From assembly GCA_018222805.1 (NCBI GenBank), contig JAAEZQ010000007.1, forward strand, positions 62,001 through 126,000: a DNA stretch of 64,000 nucleotides, written 5' to 3'. Below are positions 25,850 to 36,100 of the stretch, in pieces; within the stretch, counting starts at the first letter, position 1; every line of letters starts with the position of its first letter. The notes under the pieces are model-generated. The model was given only the letters and a program-made list of their open reading frames with translations. It did no database searches and was not told where the DNA came from. The position numbers were made by a program, and so were the translations under genes. The stretch is from Vibrionaceae bacterium (GTDB taxonomy: Bacteria; Pseudomonadota; Gammaproteobacteria; Enterobacterales; Vibrionaceae).

Positions 25850-28800
25850 CGCAGCAAAATGAACGAGGTAACGTCGCACTTACCCCGCACTTCTTTCAAC
25901 CCTACGAGCTCAGCTTCGAACAGCTCATTCTGTGGGCGAAAAAGTTTGCCGAGCTTGTTCCTTATATTGATGAGTACAAGAAGGTAAAAGGGAATTGGAG
26001 TGCGATGTTTGAACAAAATGAGCTGGTGGTTTGCGCTGCAATACTGAGCATGGATGAATCAGCATTAAAACGTCAGTTCAAACAAGCACAGTGTCTGGAT
26101 GAAGAGCAAACGTTAGAATTTATCCTTCACCTTTTTACTCTGTTAAACAGCTGGTACCGACACTTACCGAGCTCACCAGAAATAAGCTATGAGTTAAAAC
26201 TTCGCCTGCTCAACCGCTATCAGGCTCAACTCAATGCCCCATTACAACAGTTATTTAATTGCACGCCCGAAAACCTCATCAATAAGTACGAGCATCTCGA
26301 CCCTTTGTGGAAACTATCGGATTCTTCCCAGAGCGAAAAACAAGCGGCTCAGATAACCAACATCAAAGAGGAAGCACAACATTGTCTGTCTAAGATTCTG
26401 GTAATGATTGATTCTTTAAAGCAAGACTGTCGTGATACCTTCAAGCAATCTCTGCATCATGGTGAGCACCCTCCACAACTTGCTCTGTTTCTCAGTTTCT
26501 TAAAACTGTTTAAGCGCGCTCAAAACAAAATCAATCAGTTTACTCACAAACATCTTTTGTTTTATTACCAAGACGTTTTGAACCAGTATCCACAAAGCGC
26601 CGAGGAAGCGCCTGTTTTTATCAAGTTGTCTCAAAGCAAGGCGAGCAAGACGCCTGTTGTCATCAATAAAGGGCAAACCTTCACGCCCGGCAATACAGCG
26701 ACATTTGAGCCAATAGAGTTTCGGACTAACTACGCAATTTCAGTCACCGACGCGGAAGTGAAAAAAGCATTTGGTTTTACCCTTCGCCGTGATCCTCTGA
26801 TTTCTCCAGAGAAAGAACTTGGCTTTAATTCTGGTATTAGTCGTCAAAAGATTGAGCTTGATCCGATGCAGACTGGTGCTCAAAGCGACAATACTCAAGC
26901 CTTCAAGATGTTTGGTAGCCAGCAGTTAGATGATCACAGCCTAGAGGAACATCTGGGTCTTGTTATTTCTGATCCAATACTTTCTTTGGCTGAAGGTCAT
27001 CGAGAGCTCACTTTACAGTTTCAACTACAAGAAGTGGGCAATGGCATTGTGTATCAAAGATTATCTCAGCTCTATATCGAACATGATCAGGAGCGCTCCT
27101 TGCCGCAAGAGTCCAGTAATCTTAGAGATGCGCTTGAAGCAGTTGTTAATGAAATCGTTTTATTGCAAGTGCCTGTGATTGGAAGTTGGCTGTACGAAAT
27201 ACAAAGCAAAGCGCTTGTCGACAAAGTCAACGACGATAGGATATTACAGTTGGCCGACAGAGAGCCCACTCAACAACTTCGAGCCGTGTATCGTAGTGTA
27301 TTACTCGCTCTGCTAGAAGAAGTCGCCACACAGCCCACGAAAAATACCCAGACGATGGAGCAAAAAGAGCGATTTTTCCGGGTGCTCGGGCAGTTGGTAT
27401 CACGCTACGCGTTAAATCACGTCGAATGGTTATCAAGTGAAGATATAGACAAGATCAAGACGCTGACTCAGCAACTGATTGAAGATTATGTTCTCGATAA
27501 GTCGGTCAACTCGACGGTAAACTTGCTGCTGGGTTACTCCCGTATTCAAACCTTCTACCAATTATTCGAAGAGATATTTGATGTCGCCATTTCCACTGAA
27601 GAAGGATGGCTGCTCGTTGATTGTGCTCAGATCATTCCGATTGAAAACAACAGCGACTTTGCCATGGGGTTTGGTCTTCATATCCGACTTGACCCGGGGT
27701 TCCCTGCAACAACAGTACCGACCTCAGCCGTTCACAGCTCGAACAGCTCGAAATGGAATTTTACTGCGCCAGCGTTAAAACTGTGCTTAAAAGCGCAGAG
27801 TAATTGCTTCCCCTACACTATTTTCCGCGATTTTGAATTCGCTCAGCTTTTGATGGAATGCCGTGTAAAAGGAGCAACGCAAGTACAGCTGTTTAATCAG
27901 GATGGACAGGCCGATCCAAGCCGCCCCTTCTTACCACTGGGTGCCCAACCTAAAGATGGCTCCTATATGGTTGTCGCAAGCAAAGAATTCGCCACCAAGC
28001 ACCTTAAACAGCTCACTTTTCACCTCGATTGGTCTGGGTTACCACAGGGAAGTGATGGCTTTCGTGACCACTACAATGAATATCCTTTTCCATACCGAAA
28101 CCATAGTTTCAAAGTGGTCACAGAAGTACTGAATAACGGACGATGGGATACGACAGATGATGGTCCACATAGTTTGTTTTCACCGCAAGACGGCGCACTT
28201 GATCGCGAAAATATTTTAACGTTCGGCAATATCAGTAACAGCTATACGCCCACGACTCAAACGTGGCCCCAGACACCATACAGCCCTCAGTCAAATATTC
28301 GTAATGGTCTGTTTAAGATCACCCTGGTGACACCAATGGATGCTTTTGGGCACGATCAATATGGATTGCTTTTGAGTAAGACACTGACGGCGAATGCGAA
28401 ATCGAAAAAACAGCAACCTTTGCCAAAAGCGCCATACACCCCGATGTTAAACCGTCTGTCGATTAACTACGTAGCCAGACACAAAGTCGAACTGGGTGAT
28501 ATGACGACGAAAACCCAATGTCGAATGATCCACCTCCACCCATTTGGTGAAATGGAAATCTATCCACGAAACGAAAAACACAAGTTCGCTTATCCTCGTA
28601 CCCTGGCTCACTACAAGGAAGACAGCCACTTGTTTATCGGCTTAACGGCGTCAGAGCTCTCCGGCTACCTCAATCTATATTTTCTGCTTGGTGATAAAGC
28701 AAAGATGTTGACGCCTTATCCGTCTACGGAATATCAGTGGTATTACCTTGTGGGCGAACAATGGGTCGAGCTTCCGGCAAAACACATCATTCATGACACG

Positions 28801-29901
28801 ACGCACCGATTTTTGACGTCCGGCATCATCACTTTGGATATTCCGGATGCCATCGATACCGAGCACAATATTATGCCGTCGGATTTATATTGGCTGAGAG
28901 TCAGTACCAACCAAGGCATTGACCAATATCCAAAATGTTACCAAATTGCGACGCACGTCATCCAAGTTGAAGGTGGGCGGAATGCAGAAGCTCAAACCCC
29001 ACCCTTTGCGTCTTGGCAGTGTCTGAATAAGCCTGCGAATCTGGGCGCCATTACGCAACTCACTCCGATACAACAATTAAAACCAGATGAGACTTTTGAT
29101 CATTGGGTCACAAGAACCAGTGAACACTTGCGACACAAAGGAAGAGCGATTACACCGTGGGACTATGAGCGTTTAGTATTGGAACAGTTTCCGGATATCA
29201 ACGCAGTGAACTGTTTCGCGGCTAAGCAATTTGACTCTAACGAGCACAAGCCCGGGCATATTTTGCTCACGGTTATACCGCTTCACAATGACTGCAATCA
29301 CAACCCTTGTCAGCATCGTTACATCGATTCCACCACGCTTATCGCGATACGTGATTACCTCCGTACTATCGCTCGTCCCCACACACACATTGATGTCCGC
29401 AACCCGGGGTATGAAACGCTACAAGTACGCTGCTCTGTAACGTTCACTGAAGGTACGCACCATGGATTAGGGTTACGTCAGTTGGAGTACGCCATCATGA
29501 AGACGCTTTGCCCCTGGAACAGCGAAGGTATGAATATGGGTTTGGGATGGCAGTTATCGCTGTCAAAATTAGCCGCATTCATCGGCAAACAAAAAGAGGT
29601 GACCAGCGTCAGTGGGCTATCAGTACTTAAAATTAGCCACCATTCAACCAGCAAGTATCACTTACAAGACAGCGCACGTACTGAAGAGCCAATCGGCGCT
29701 GAACTTCCATGGTATTTACTGGTGCCATCCCAGCACCATTTCATCACGATTGCGCCCAAGCATCAGCAAGCGGTACCTATTGCTGCTGGTGTAGGAGACC
29801 TTGTTATCGGCGAAGAGTTCATCATCAATAACAACATTCAGCCCCAATCATCACATAACGATGAAGAGACTCCTGTTCAGCATCATAAGGGGACGGAATA
29901 A
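25846..29901 (+). CDS. Large eCIS baseplate protein, gp6/J-like (Afp11-like)
   Basis: Main baseplate wedge component of 1351 residues. A helical N-terminal ~260 residues is followed by a domain starting near FIKLSQSKASKTPVVINKGQ. The C-terminal region reads HLRHKGRAITPWDYERLVLE and FPDINAVNCFAAKQFDS, then ends in a baseplate-J-type fold (IDVRNPGYETLQVRCSVTFT), all characteristic of Afp11-type proteins. It overlaps gp25 by ATGA and stops three bases before the next ATG. No signal peptide. Confidence 0.9.
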   Translation: MTQQNERGNVALTPHFFQPYELSFEQLILWAKKFAELVPYIDEYKKVKGNWSAMFEQNELVVCAAILSMDESALKRQFKQAQCLDEEQTLEFILHLFTLLNSWYRHLPSSPEISYELKLRLLNRYQAQLNAPLQQLFNCTPENLINKYEHLDPLWKLSDSSQSEKQAAQITNIKEEAQHCLSKILVMIDSLKQDCRDTFKQSLHHGEHPPQLALFLSFLKLFKRAQNKINQFTHKHLLFYYQDVLNQYPQSAEEAPVFIKLSQSKASKTPVVINKGQTFTPGNTATFEPIEFRTNYAISVTDAEVKKAFGFTLRRDPLISPEKELGFNSGISRQKIELDPMQTGAQSDNTQAFKMFGSQQLDDHSLEEHLGLVISDPILSLAEGHRELTLQFQLQEVGNGIVYQRLSQLYIEHDQERSLPQESSNLRDALEAVVNEIVLLQVPVIGSWLYEIQSKALVDKVNDDRILQLADREPTQQLRAVYRSVLLALLEEVATQPTKNTQTMEQKERFFRVLGQLVSRYALNHVEWLSSEDIDKIKTLTQQLIEDYVLDKSVNSTVNLLLGYSRIQTFYQLFEEIFDVAISTEEGWLLVDCAQIIPIENNSDFAMGFGLHIRLDPGFPATTVPTSAVHSSNSSKWNFTAPALKLCLKAQSNCFPYTIFRDFEFAQLLMECRVKGATQVQLFNQDGQADPSRPFLPLGAQPKDGSYMVVASKEFATKHLKQLTFHLDWSGLPQGSDGFRDHYNEYPFPYRNHSFKVVTEVLNNGRWDTTDDGPHSLFSPQDGALDRENILTFGNISNSYTPTTQTWPQTPYSPQSNIRNGLFKITLVTPMDAFGHDQYGLLLSKTLTANAKSKKQQPLPKAPYTPMLNRLSINYVARHKVELGDMTTKTQCRMIHLHPFGEMEIYPRNEKHKFAYPRTLAHYKEDSHLFIGLTASELSGYLNLYFLLGDKAKMLTPYPSTEYQWYYLVGEQWVELPAKHIIHDTTHRFLTSGIITLDIPDAIDTEHNIMPSDLYWLRVSTNQGIDQYPKCYQIATHVIQVEGGRNAEAQTPPFASWQCLNKPANLGAITQLTPIQQLKPDETFDHWVTRTSEHLRHKGRAITPWDYERLVLEQFPDINAVNCFAAKQFDSNEHKPGHILLTVIPLHNDCNHNPCQHRYIDSTTLIAIRDYLRTIARPHTHIDVRNPGYETLQVRCSVTFTEGTHHGLGLRQLEYAIMKTLCPWNSEGMNMGLGWQLSLSKLAAFIGKQKEVTSVSGLSVLKISHHSTSKYHLQDSARTEEPIGAELPWYLLVPSQHHFITIAPKHQQAVPIAAGVGDLVIGEEFIINNNIQPQSSHNDEETPVQHHKGTE

Positions 29902-29903
29902 CT

Positions 29904-30731
29904 ATGCCAAAACGCAATAGAAGTACACTCAAGAACTTTTTTCAACCTGGCAATATGCCCTCTGCAGAGCATTTCGCTGACTTGATCGACTCCTGCGTCA
30001 ATCAGGTTGAGGATGGATTTGAGAAACCGCCTGCAACTGGCTTGCAATTGACCGCTTTAGATCAGGAGCACTTGCTGAGTTTCTACCAGCAAAGTGATCG
30101 CAATACCGCGCTTTGGCACGTAGGTTTGGCTGCAAAGACCACCAATCTGCACTTTAAGTCTAACCCCCTTGCCAATGCCACGGATTCAGATGAAGGTGAC
30201 GCTCCCGAAACCAGTTTGACGCTCACCCCGAGTGGTAATGTCGGGATAAAAACCGAAACACCAGAACATGAGCTGGATGTAAAAGGCACCGTTTCCTCAC
30301 AAGGTCGAAGAGGGGCAGTAACGGTCGACGCTCTGATTCCTGCAGACGGCAAATGGCACGACATCACGGAAACATTAGAGGGTTGCCAAATGCTTGAAGT
30401 GGTAGCGGGTATCGGCATCCGCCACACAGGCCGCTATGCGATGCTCCACGCGATAGCCATTAATACCTGCGCACCGAATCACTGGTGGTGGCAATGGCGC
30501 AGGAAAAATCCGATTAAGGCGCAACACGCGTTCTTCCGCTCCCCTGCGGACAAGTTAAAACTGAGGTGGCTGCATGAAACTGAAAAAGGCACTAAGCGAC
30601 CTTATCGACTACAAATTCGAACTAACACCAGTTACGGAGACAACCGATATATCCGCTACCACATCACGAAATTATGGGATGACGACTACATGACCAATTG
30701 CGAGATTATTCAAGAGGATAAACAGGCCTGA
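29904..30731 (+). CDS. Fibre-like or accessory baseplate protein of the eCIS
   Basis: A 275-residue protein wedged between two baseplate genes. The N-terminal part contains TLKNFFQPGNMPSAEHFADL then IDSCVNQVEDGFEKPP, seen in eCIS accessory proteins. Around residues 108-130 lies SGNVGIKTETPEHELDVKGT, the trimerising motif common in phage and eCIS tail fibres. A 140-residue C-terminal domain rich in Trp and His follows (NHWWWQWRRKN). I infer a short fibre or cage/adaptor role; receptor specificity cannot be read. Spacing of two bases on both sides makes it part of the operon. Confidence 0.7.
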   Translation: MPKRNRSTLKNFFQPGNMPSAEHFADLIDSCVNQVEDGFEKPPATGLQLTALDQEHLLSFYQQSDRNTALWHVGLAAKTTNLHFKSNPLANATDSDEGDAPETSLTLTPSGNVGIKTETPEHELDVKGTVSSQGRRGAVTVDALIPADGKWHDITETLEGCQMLEVVAGIGIRHTGRYAMLHAIAINTCAPNHWWWQWRRKNPIKAQHAFFRSPADKLKLRWLHETEKGTKRPYRLQIRTNTSYGDNRYIRYHITKLWDDDYMTNCEIIQEDKQA

Positions 30732-30733
30732 TT

Positions 30734-33103
30734 ATGTCTGTGACCATATCGAAGCAAGAACATCAAAATGATCCGGATAAGTTTGAACGCTTGTTCCAGC
30801 TTGGTATTACCTATATCCAACAATTAGGTGGCAAAGTTTGGACAGACTACAACACCCACGACCCGGGCGTCACCATTCTAGAACAGGTCTGTTTTGCGCT
30901 TACCGATATTATCTATCGCAGTGATTTTGCGGTATGCGATCTCTTGGCGGACGATTACGGTCGCATTGATTATCCATATTACGGATTAGCTCGCCCCGAT
31001 GAGATTTTGTCTCCCCCGCCTCAAATACCCAGCGAGTACCAAGACTTTATTGTCAGAACCACACCGCATCTGGAGCACGTTTGGTTTCAAAGCTCAGAAC
31101 AATATCCAAGCTCGGGCCTTTATCAAATTTCGGGGTTGCTGCAACGTTTCTATCGACGCCAGCAACATGCTATCCAAACCACGGGCGAGGAGTCCAATCC
31201 GGGAAAAAGAAACCATACGATACAGAGTATTCTTCAAACCTACCATCAGATAAGAGGGTTAGGCGAAGACATCGAAGAAGTGAGTGTTATCGGAGAAACT
31301 TGCATTCACCTGGCAGCGACTATCGAGATAAGTAATGATGGTGTCGATGCTAATCAGATAGCCGCTAACATCTATTATCAGTGCGCGCATTGGTTAAGAC
31401 AAAGAACCAACGGAGACTTAAGTGAGCTCGAAGACCTGATGCTAAGCTGTACCAGTATTCAACAAGTGAGAGGTATCAGGTTCGAAGCCGAAACACGACC
31501 TGATGAACCCATCGTGGCAATATCAGAGATTCCTGAGTACGCCAGTTTAATCATGCCAGAAGCCGACTCAGATATTCGCCTTCGTATCGTACAAAACCAG
31601 CATCTTGTTGCCCTGGACGTTGCCGATGTGGTCATTCAAATTGAGCAACAATTGCAGCAGCAAACCATACAGCGTCACCATTTGACGACAGAAATGCCAC
31701 TCCCATCCGGTCATCATCGCGATCTCAGTAGCTACGACTCTATCCAAACCTTGTTCCCGCGAAACTATCAATTAGCCACAAAAACCAATACTGGCAACGA
31801 TCCAAAATCTCAAGCACAGCGCCATCAATTACGCAGTTATCTGTTGCTGTTTGATCAATTGATGGCCAATTTTTGTGAGGATCTGACAAAGCTGCCCGAG
31901 CTGTTTTCTACTTCATTGAGTCAACCAACCAGCTACCATGTCCACACGCTGACGCCTCAAGAATTCAACGATATCAACAGCCATTACCCTGCCGACGCAA
32001 AGTCGAAACTGCAAGCACTGCAATCCGAGTTCGATAATTTTCCGGAGCGTAAAGGTCGAATCTACGACTACCTGATCGCACTTTATGGCGAACAGTACCC
32101 CGATACGCTTCATCGTGCGTTTAACCCATATTGTAGAGAACAAGATATTGATTGGTTGTTGCTAGAACACAAACAACGATTTATTCGCAACATCGCAACC
32201 ATTGGTAATCAGCGAGGTTTGGGTAATAACTTGCTTAACCCGAGTCACACCGGCGGATACCAACAAAGGTTATCGATTCTGCTCGGCATGAACGCCTTGA
32301 AGAATGAAGATGAGGGGACAAACCTCAATATCAGTCGCTACATTTTGAACATCGTCTCTGACGAAGACTATCTGAGCAGCGATATGGGACAAAAAGCAGT
32401 TTTCGAACTCAAAGAAACCTTATTACCCAATCTCGAAACGCTACCAGAAAGCCAAGAGAAAATATCACTTTCTACCCAGCAAAAACGTCAAATTCGCTCT
32501 TCGGTCTACGCGTTAGATGCTCAAACGCTACCTGAGTCGCTGTTGCAATTTGGCCTCGATAATCAACGCTACCGGATACTCAAGCGTTCAATGACGGGTG
32601 ACTACCGCCTCTTCTTTGATATGGGAAAAAAAGATGAGAAACGTTGGCTATACATAGGTCGCTATAACCACAAACAAAAGCTGATACGTTTTTGCCATTG
32701 GTTGCAAGCTTGGCTGGTCGAAATCAATCAACAGTCAGAAACACTGCACGTGGTGGAGCCAATCACACTCCGCCATCCACAGAGCGATATTGAATCGCTG
32801 GCCAATCAGGTCTGCGTGGTTGTGCCGGGATTCTCCGCCCGACACTGCAGTCCATTGTTCCGGCAACAAGTGGCTCAACTGATCAGAACCAATACTCCGG
32901 CTCATCTTTGTGTTCACTTAATGTGGTTAGATTTCAATGCCTTTTGTGAGTTTGAAAATCTTTATCACGCGTGGAGAAAACAAAAAGCGTCAACCATCCA
33001 GCTATCTAGTCGCGAGCAGAATCAACAATGTGACGAAATGGCGAAGGGCCTATTAACGTTCCTGCAAAAACCAGATGCCGCGCAGGAGGCGCTAATCTTA
33101 TGA
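30734..33103 (+). CDS. Second large eCIS baseplate protein (Afp12-like)
   Basis: Baseplate wedge component of 789 residues. The N-terminal motif VWTDYNTHDPGVTILEQVCF is a hallmark of Afp12-type and related baseplate proteins, and LRSYLLLFDQLMANFCEDL near residue 365 also fits. The C-terminal third contains HFRPGFSARHC-type sequence (VVPGFSARHCSPLFRQQVAQ) and APAHLCVHLMWLD-like text, common to the family. It overlaps the next gene by four bases (ATGA). With the Afp11-like protein it should build the wedge around the hub. Confidence 0.85.
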   Translation: MSVTISKQEHQNDPDKFERLFQLGITYIQQLGGKVWTDYNTHDPGVTILEQVCFALTDIIYRSDFAVCDLLADDYGRIDYPYYGLARPDEILSPPPQIPSEYQDFIVRTTPHLEHVWFQSSEQYPSSGLYQISGLLQRFYRRQQHAIQTTGEESNPGKRNHTIQSILQTYHQIRGLGEDIEEVSVIGETCIHLAATIEISNDGVDANQIAANIYYQCAHWLRQRTNGDLSELEDLMLSCTSIQQVRGIRFEAETRPDEPIVAISEIPEYASLIMPEADSDIRLRIVQNQHLVALDVADVVIQIEQQLQQQTIQRHHLTTEMPLPSGHHRDLSSYDSIQTLFPRNYQLATKTNTGNDPKSQAQRHQLRSYLLLFDQLMANFCEDLTKLPELFSTSLSQPTSYHVHTLTPQEFNDINSHYPADAKSKLQALQSEFDNFPERKGRIYDYLIALYGEQYPDTLHRAFNPYCREQDIDWLLLEHKQRFIRNIATIGNQRGLGNNLLNPSHTGGYQQRLSILLGMNALKNEDEGTNLNISRYILNIVSDEDYLSSDMGQKAVFELKETLLPNLETLPESQEKISLSTQQKRQIRSSVYALDAQTLPESLLQFGLDNQRYRILKRSMTGDYRLFFDMGKKDEKRWLYIGRYNHKQKLIRFCHWLQAWLVEINQQSETLHVVEPITLRHPQSDIESLANQVCVVVPGFSARHCSPLFRQQVAQLIRTNTPAHLCVHLMWLDFNAFCEFENLYHAWRKQKASTIQLSSREQNQQCDEMAKGLLTFLQKPDAAQEALIL

Positions 33104-36100
33104 TCAAAGCTGACAGAATAGCGCCTAAACCTGAAACTCAAGCCCACTTAATCAGACAAGTAGAGCTTGCTATCGAGTTTGATAACGCGGTCGATGCTGA
33201 ACAGTTTGAAGCGGAAGCGTATCAATGGCTAATAAACGATCTTCTGCCTGCTATGGATGAACTTCTTAACCAGATTTGCTCTCCAGATATCGTTATTTGC
33301 ATTGATAGAATTGAGATCGATACTGGCGATATTTCGAGTACAGATCTACGCCCTGCCCTGCAAACGCAGATCTTGAGGCAGTTGTACCAAGCGCTTTACC
33401 GTCAGACTAACTTGGATGCTTCGGCCAAGATGCGAAAGTCGAATATTCACATGTTGAAAAACCAAGCAAGTGAAAGTATCGAGAATGGCTCTAATCAACA
33501 TGAACTCAGTGAGTATCGCTGGCAGCAAGCGTGGCATTTTATCGAAACCGGGCAACTCGCGTGGCCGTTTAAACATCAACAGCGATTGTCCGAAACCGGG
33601 GTAATAGAGGCTCTGCTCAACGATCCAGAACGCATAAACGATGCGCTTGAGTTCGCAGATAACTCTGAAACCCTCTGTTTAAGATTGGCAACGCAACTTC
33701 CAGATCATTCACTAGCGAAGCTCTTACCACTGTTGAGTTCCAAAAATCGTTTCGAGCTAATGATCACATTACTGGAAACAGGTGGAGTTCAACATGATAC
33801 AAGTCTGAAAACGCTGCTCTCTCATCATTGGAACCAGTATATTGATGCCGCGATTTCAAGCCGTAACTTGACTGCGCTGCTACCGCATTGGAATCGACTC
33901 ATGGCGCAATACGCATCGAGTATTCTTTTTGCGTTGAGTAAACACAGCAGAGACCCACGTTTGCCCCTGCTTTTGATCCAGTCACTCGACGAACATAGAC
34001 GTTTTTCTTTACTAGAACGTTTAGAGCCATTGCATTATCCATTTTTGGCACAACTCTTATCGCGTCCTCAGTTATGGCTGGCTTCTATAACTTCGGAAAC
34101 TGCAGCCACTTCGAAGGCCGCTCCCCCTGTAACATCAGGCCAACAGCTAACACATCAGCTGTGGCACTTCACTTTCCATTACGTGCTGGTCGAGCGTGGC
34201 AGCCGCTTCAACAAACAGCAATACATGAAAAGCGTGATCGTAAAAATGGCCGCCATGTATAACCTCAACGCATCGGCGTTATTTTCAGATCTTCGTAATA
34301 GACTCCAGTTGACCGGTATCGAAAGTGGGCTCAGACAACAAATGATCAACTTATTGGATGCCATAGAACCCGACATTTTCCGCGATAACGCAGACAAAGC
34401 ATCACTTAGCGATACAGATAAAGAGGCATACGAAACCCAAATCTCGTGGAATAAACTTGCTCAAGAGAACACGCGAGTTACAACCAAAGCAAGTAAATCA
34501 GACTCTCTTAATGCTTTATTGCTGATTCTTCAACATGGAGACGAAAAGAGCCTGCTTCGCGCATTGCCTGACGAACGTCGCTTTATCAAAGGATTATTGC
34601 TTTGGATTGGACAACTCGCCGCCGTACGCCAGCATTGGAGCGAACGCTATTCCGACTCCACTCTATTTCGATTCATCGACATTATTGAACCACGAGCAAA
34701 CGAAGTGGTTCACGACATCATTTCCAATCGTCATCACTTAGAAAAGACGATCGTGACTAAAACTCAGTCAAAGCCAGTTGAAGACCATGCTCTACGCAGC
34801 AGCTTGTGGCAATTTACCCTCAGCTATTTGCTGGTTGAGCGTGGCAGTGAGTTTAATAAACGCAGTTACTTGTTGTCCCTCACGCATCAAATCGCTTCGC
34901 ACCGAAATATACACCATCTCGACTTAGTTCAATCGCTGCTTTCTTCATTAAATGCTCAAACTAACTACCGGCTTGTTCAGTCGTTACGCTCTCTTTTACC
35001 AGCAGCAAAACGTTCCAATCACAATATGACTGCAGAGACTCCACAAGAAGCACATGCCCTTCCTCAGGCAGAGCAACACTGGTTAAACAGCGTTATTTCG
35101 AGCCACATAAATGTTCCTGTTGAAGTGATTCAGGCACTGGCAGACGCGAAGCCCGAACAGTGGCAGCGGCTATTGAAAACTGCGCGTTCTTCTCTCGATG
35201 CTAAATCACTTGCGGCCGTGATTATTAAGTTAAGCCAATCAGGCTCGATACAAAAACGCTGGATTCAACACTTTGACGAGCAAACGCTCTTAAAGCTGCT
35301 CACTCTGGCGAATAAAGACTTATCAACCGTTGCGTTTAATGTTCTCTCTATCCGCTCATGGATAGCCGATTCGATTCATGAATTGACTCATCATCCAAAA
35401 ACCAGCATCAGGTCATCGATTGATAGACTGATTTGGCAATGGATATGGGATGCAGCGTTGACTCAAACTGGACTATCAATCTCAGCAGAAACGGCACTGC
35501 GTTCCATTCTTCGAACACTGAGCAATCACTTCCAAATAGAAGTCGCCCAACTTGCTCATACAATGCTGAGCAAAGGTAAGCGCAATTCTGAGCAGCTCAA
35601 TAGCACTCGAATAATAGACAGCAACATTCAAGCTGTGCTTGAACAGGTGTTAATGGAACGAACGTCTGGAACCGATCTTTCATCGTCTCAACGACAACTT
35701 TGGCTCTCTGCCTCTTTGTCACAAGATGAAACAATCACCCACATTACCAATTGGGATTTTCTGCAATCGAGTCAATTTGATGAGGCCAAATTGGAGCTGG
35801 CACTGAGTCGCCATCATCACGCATTATGGACGCGTCTATCGGCGGAGCTACTCAATCCAGAAAAGCTCACGAGTTGGATAGACAGACTGACAGACTACTA
35901 TCACTTTCAAGTGTTCGCGCAACAACGTAACGAGTTCGTACCTGTCATGGTTAGCCTATATCAGGCGCTTTTTGTGTTGATGGGAAAGACACAAAAATGG
36001 AGACAAGTATTTTGGCGTGTCATCTATCACCGTTTGCTGCTTCAAGGGAGCATGGGAAGTACCGCTCAATTGCTGCATTTAGTGCTGGATGACCTCACTG

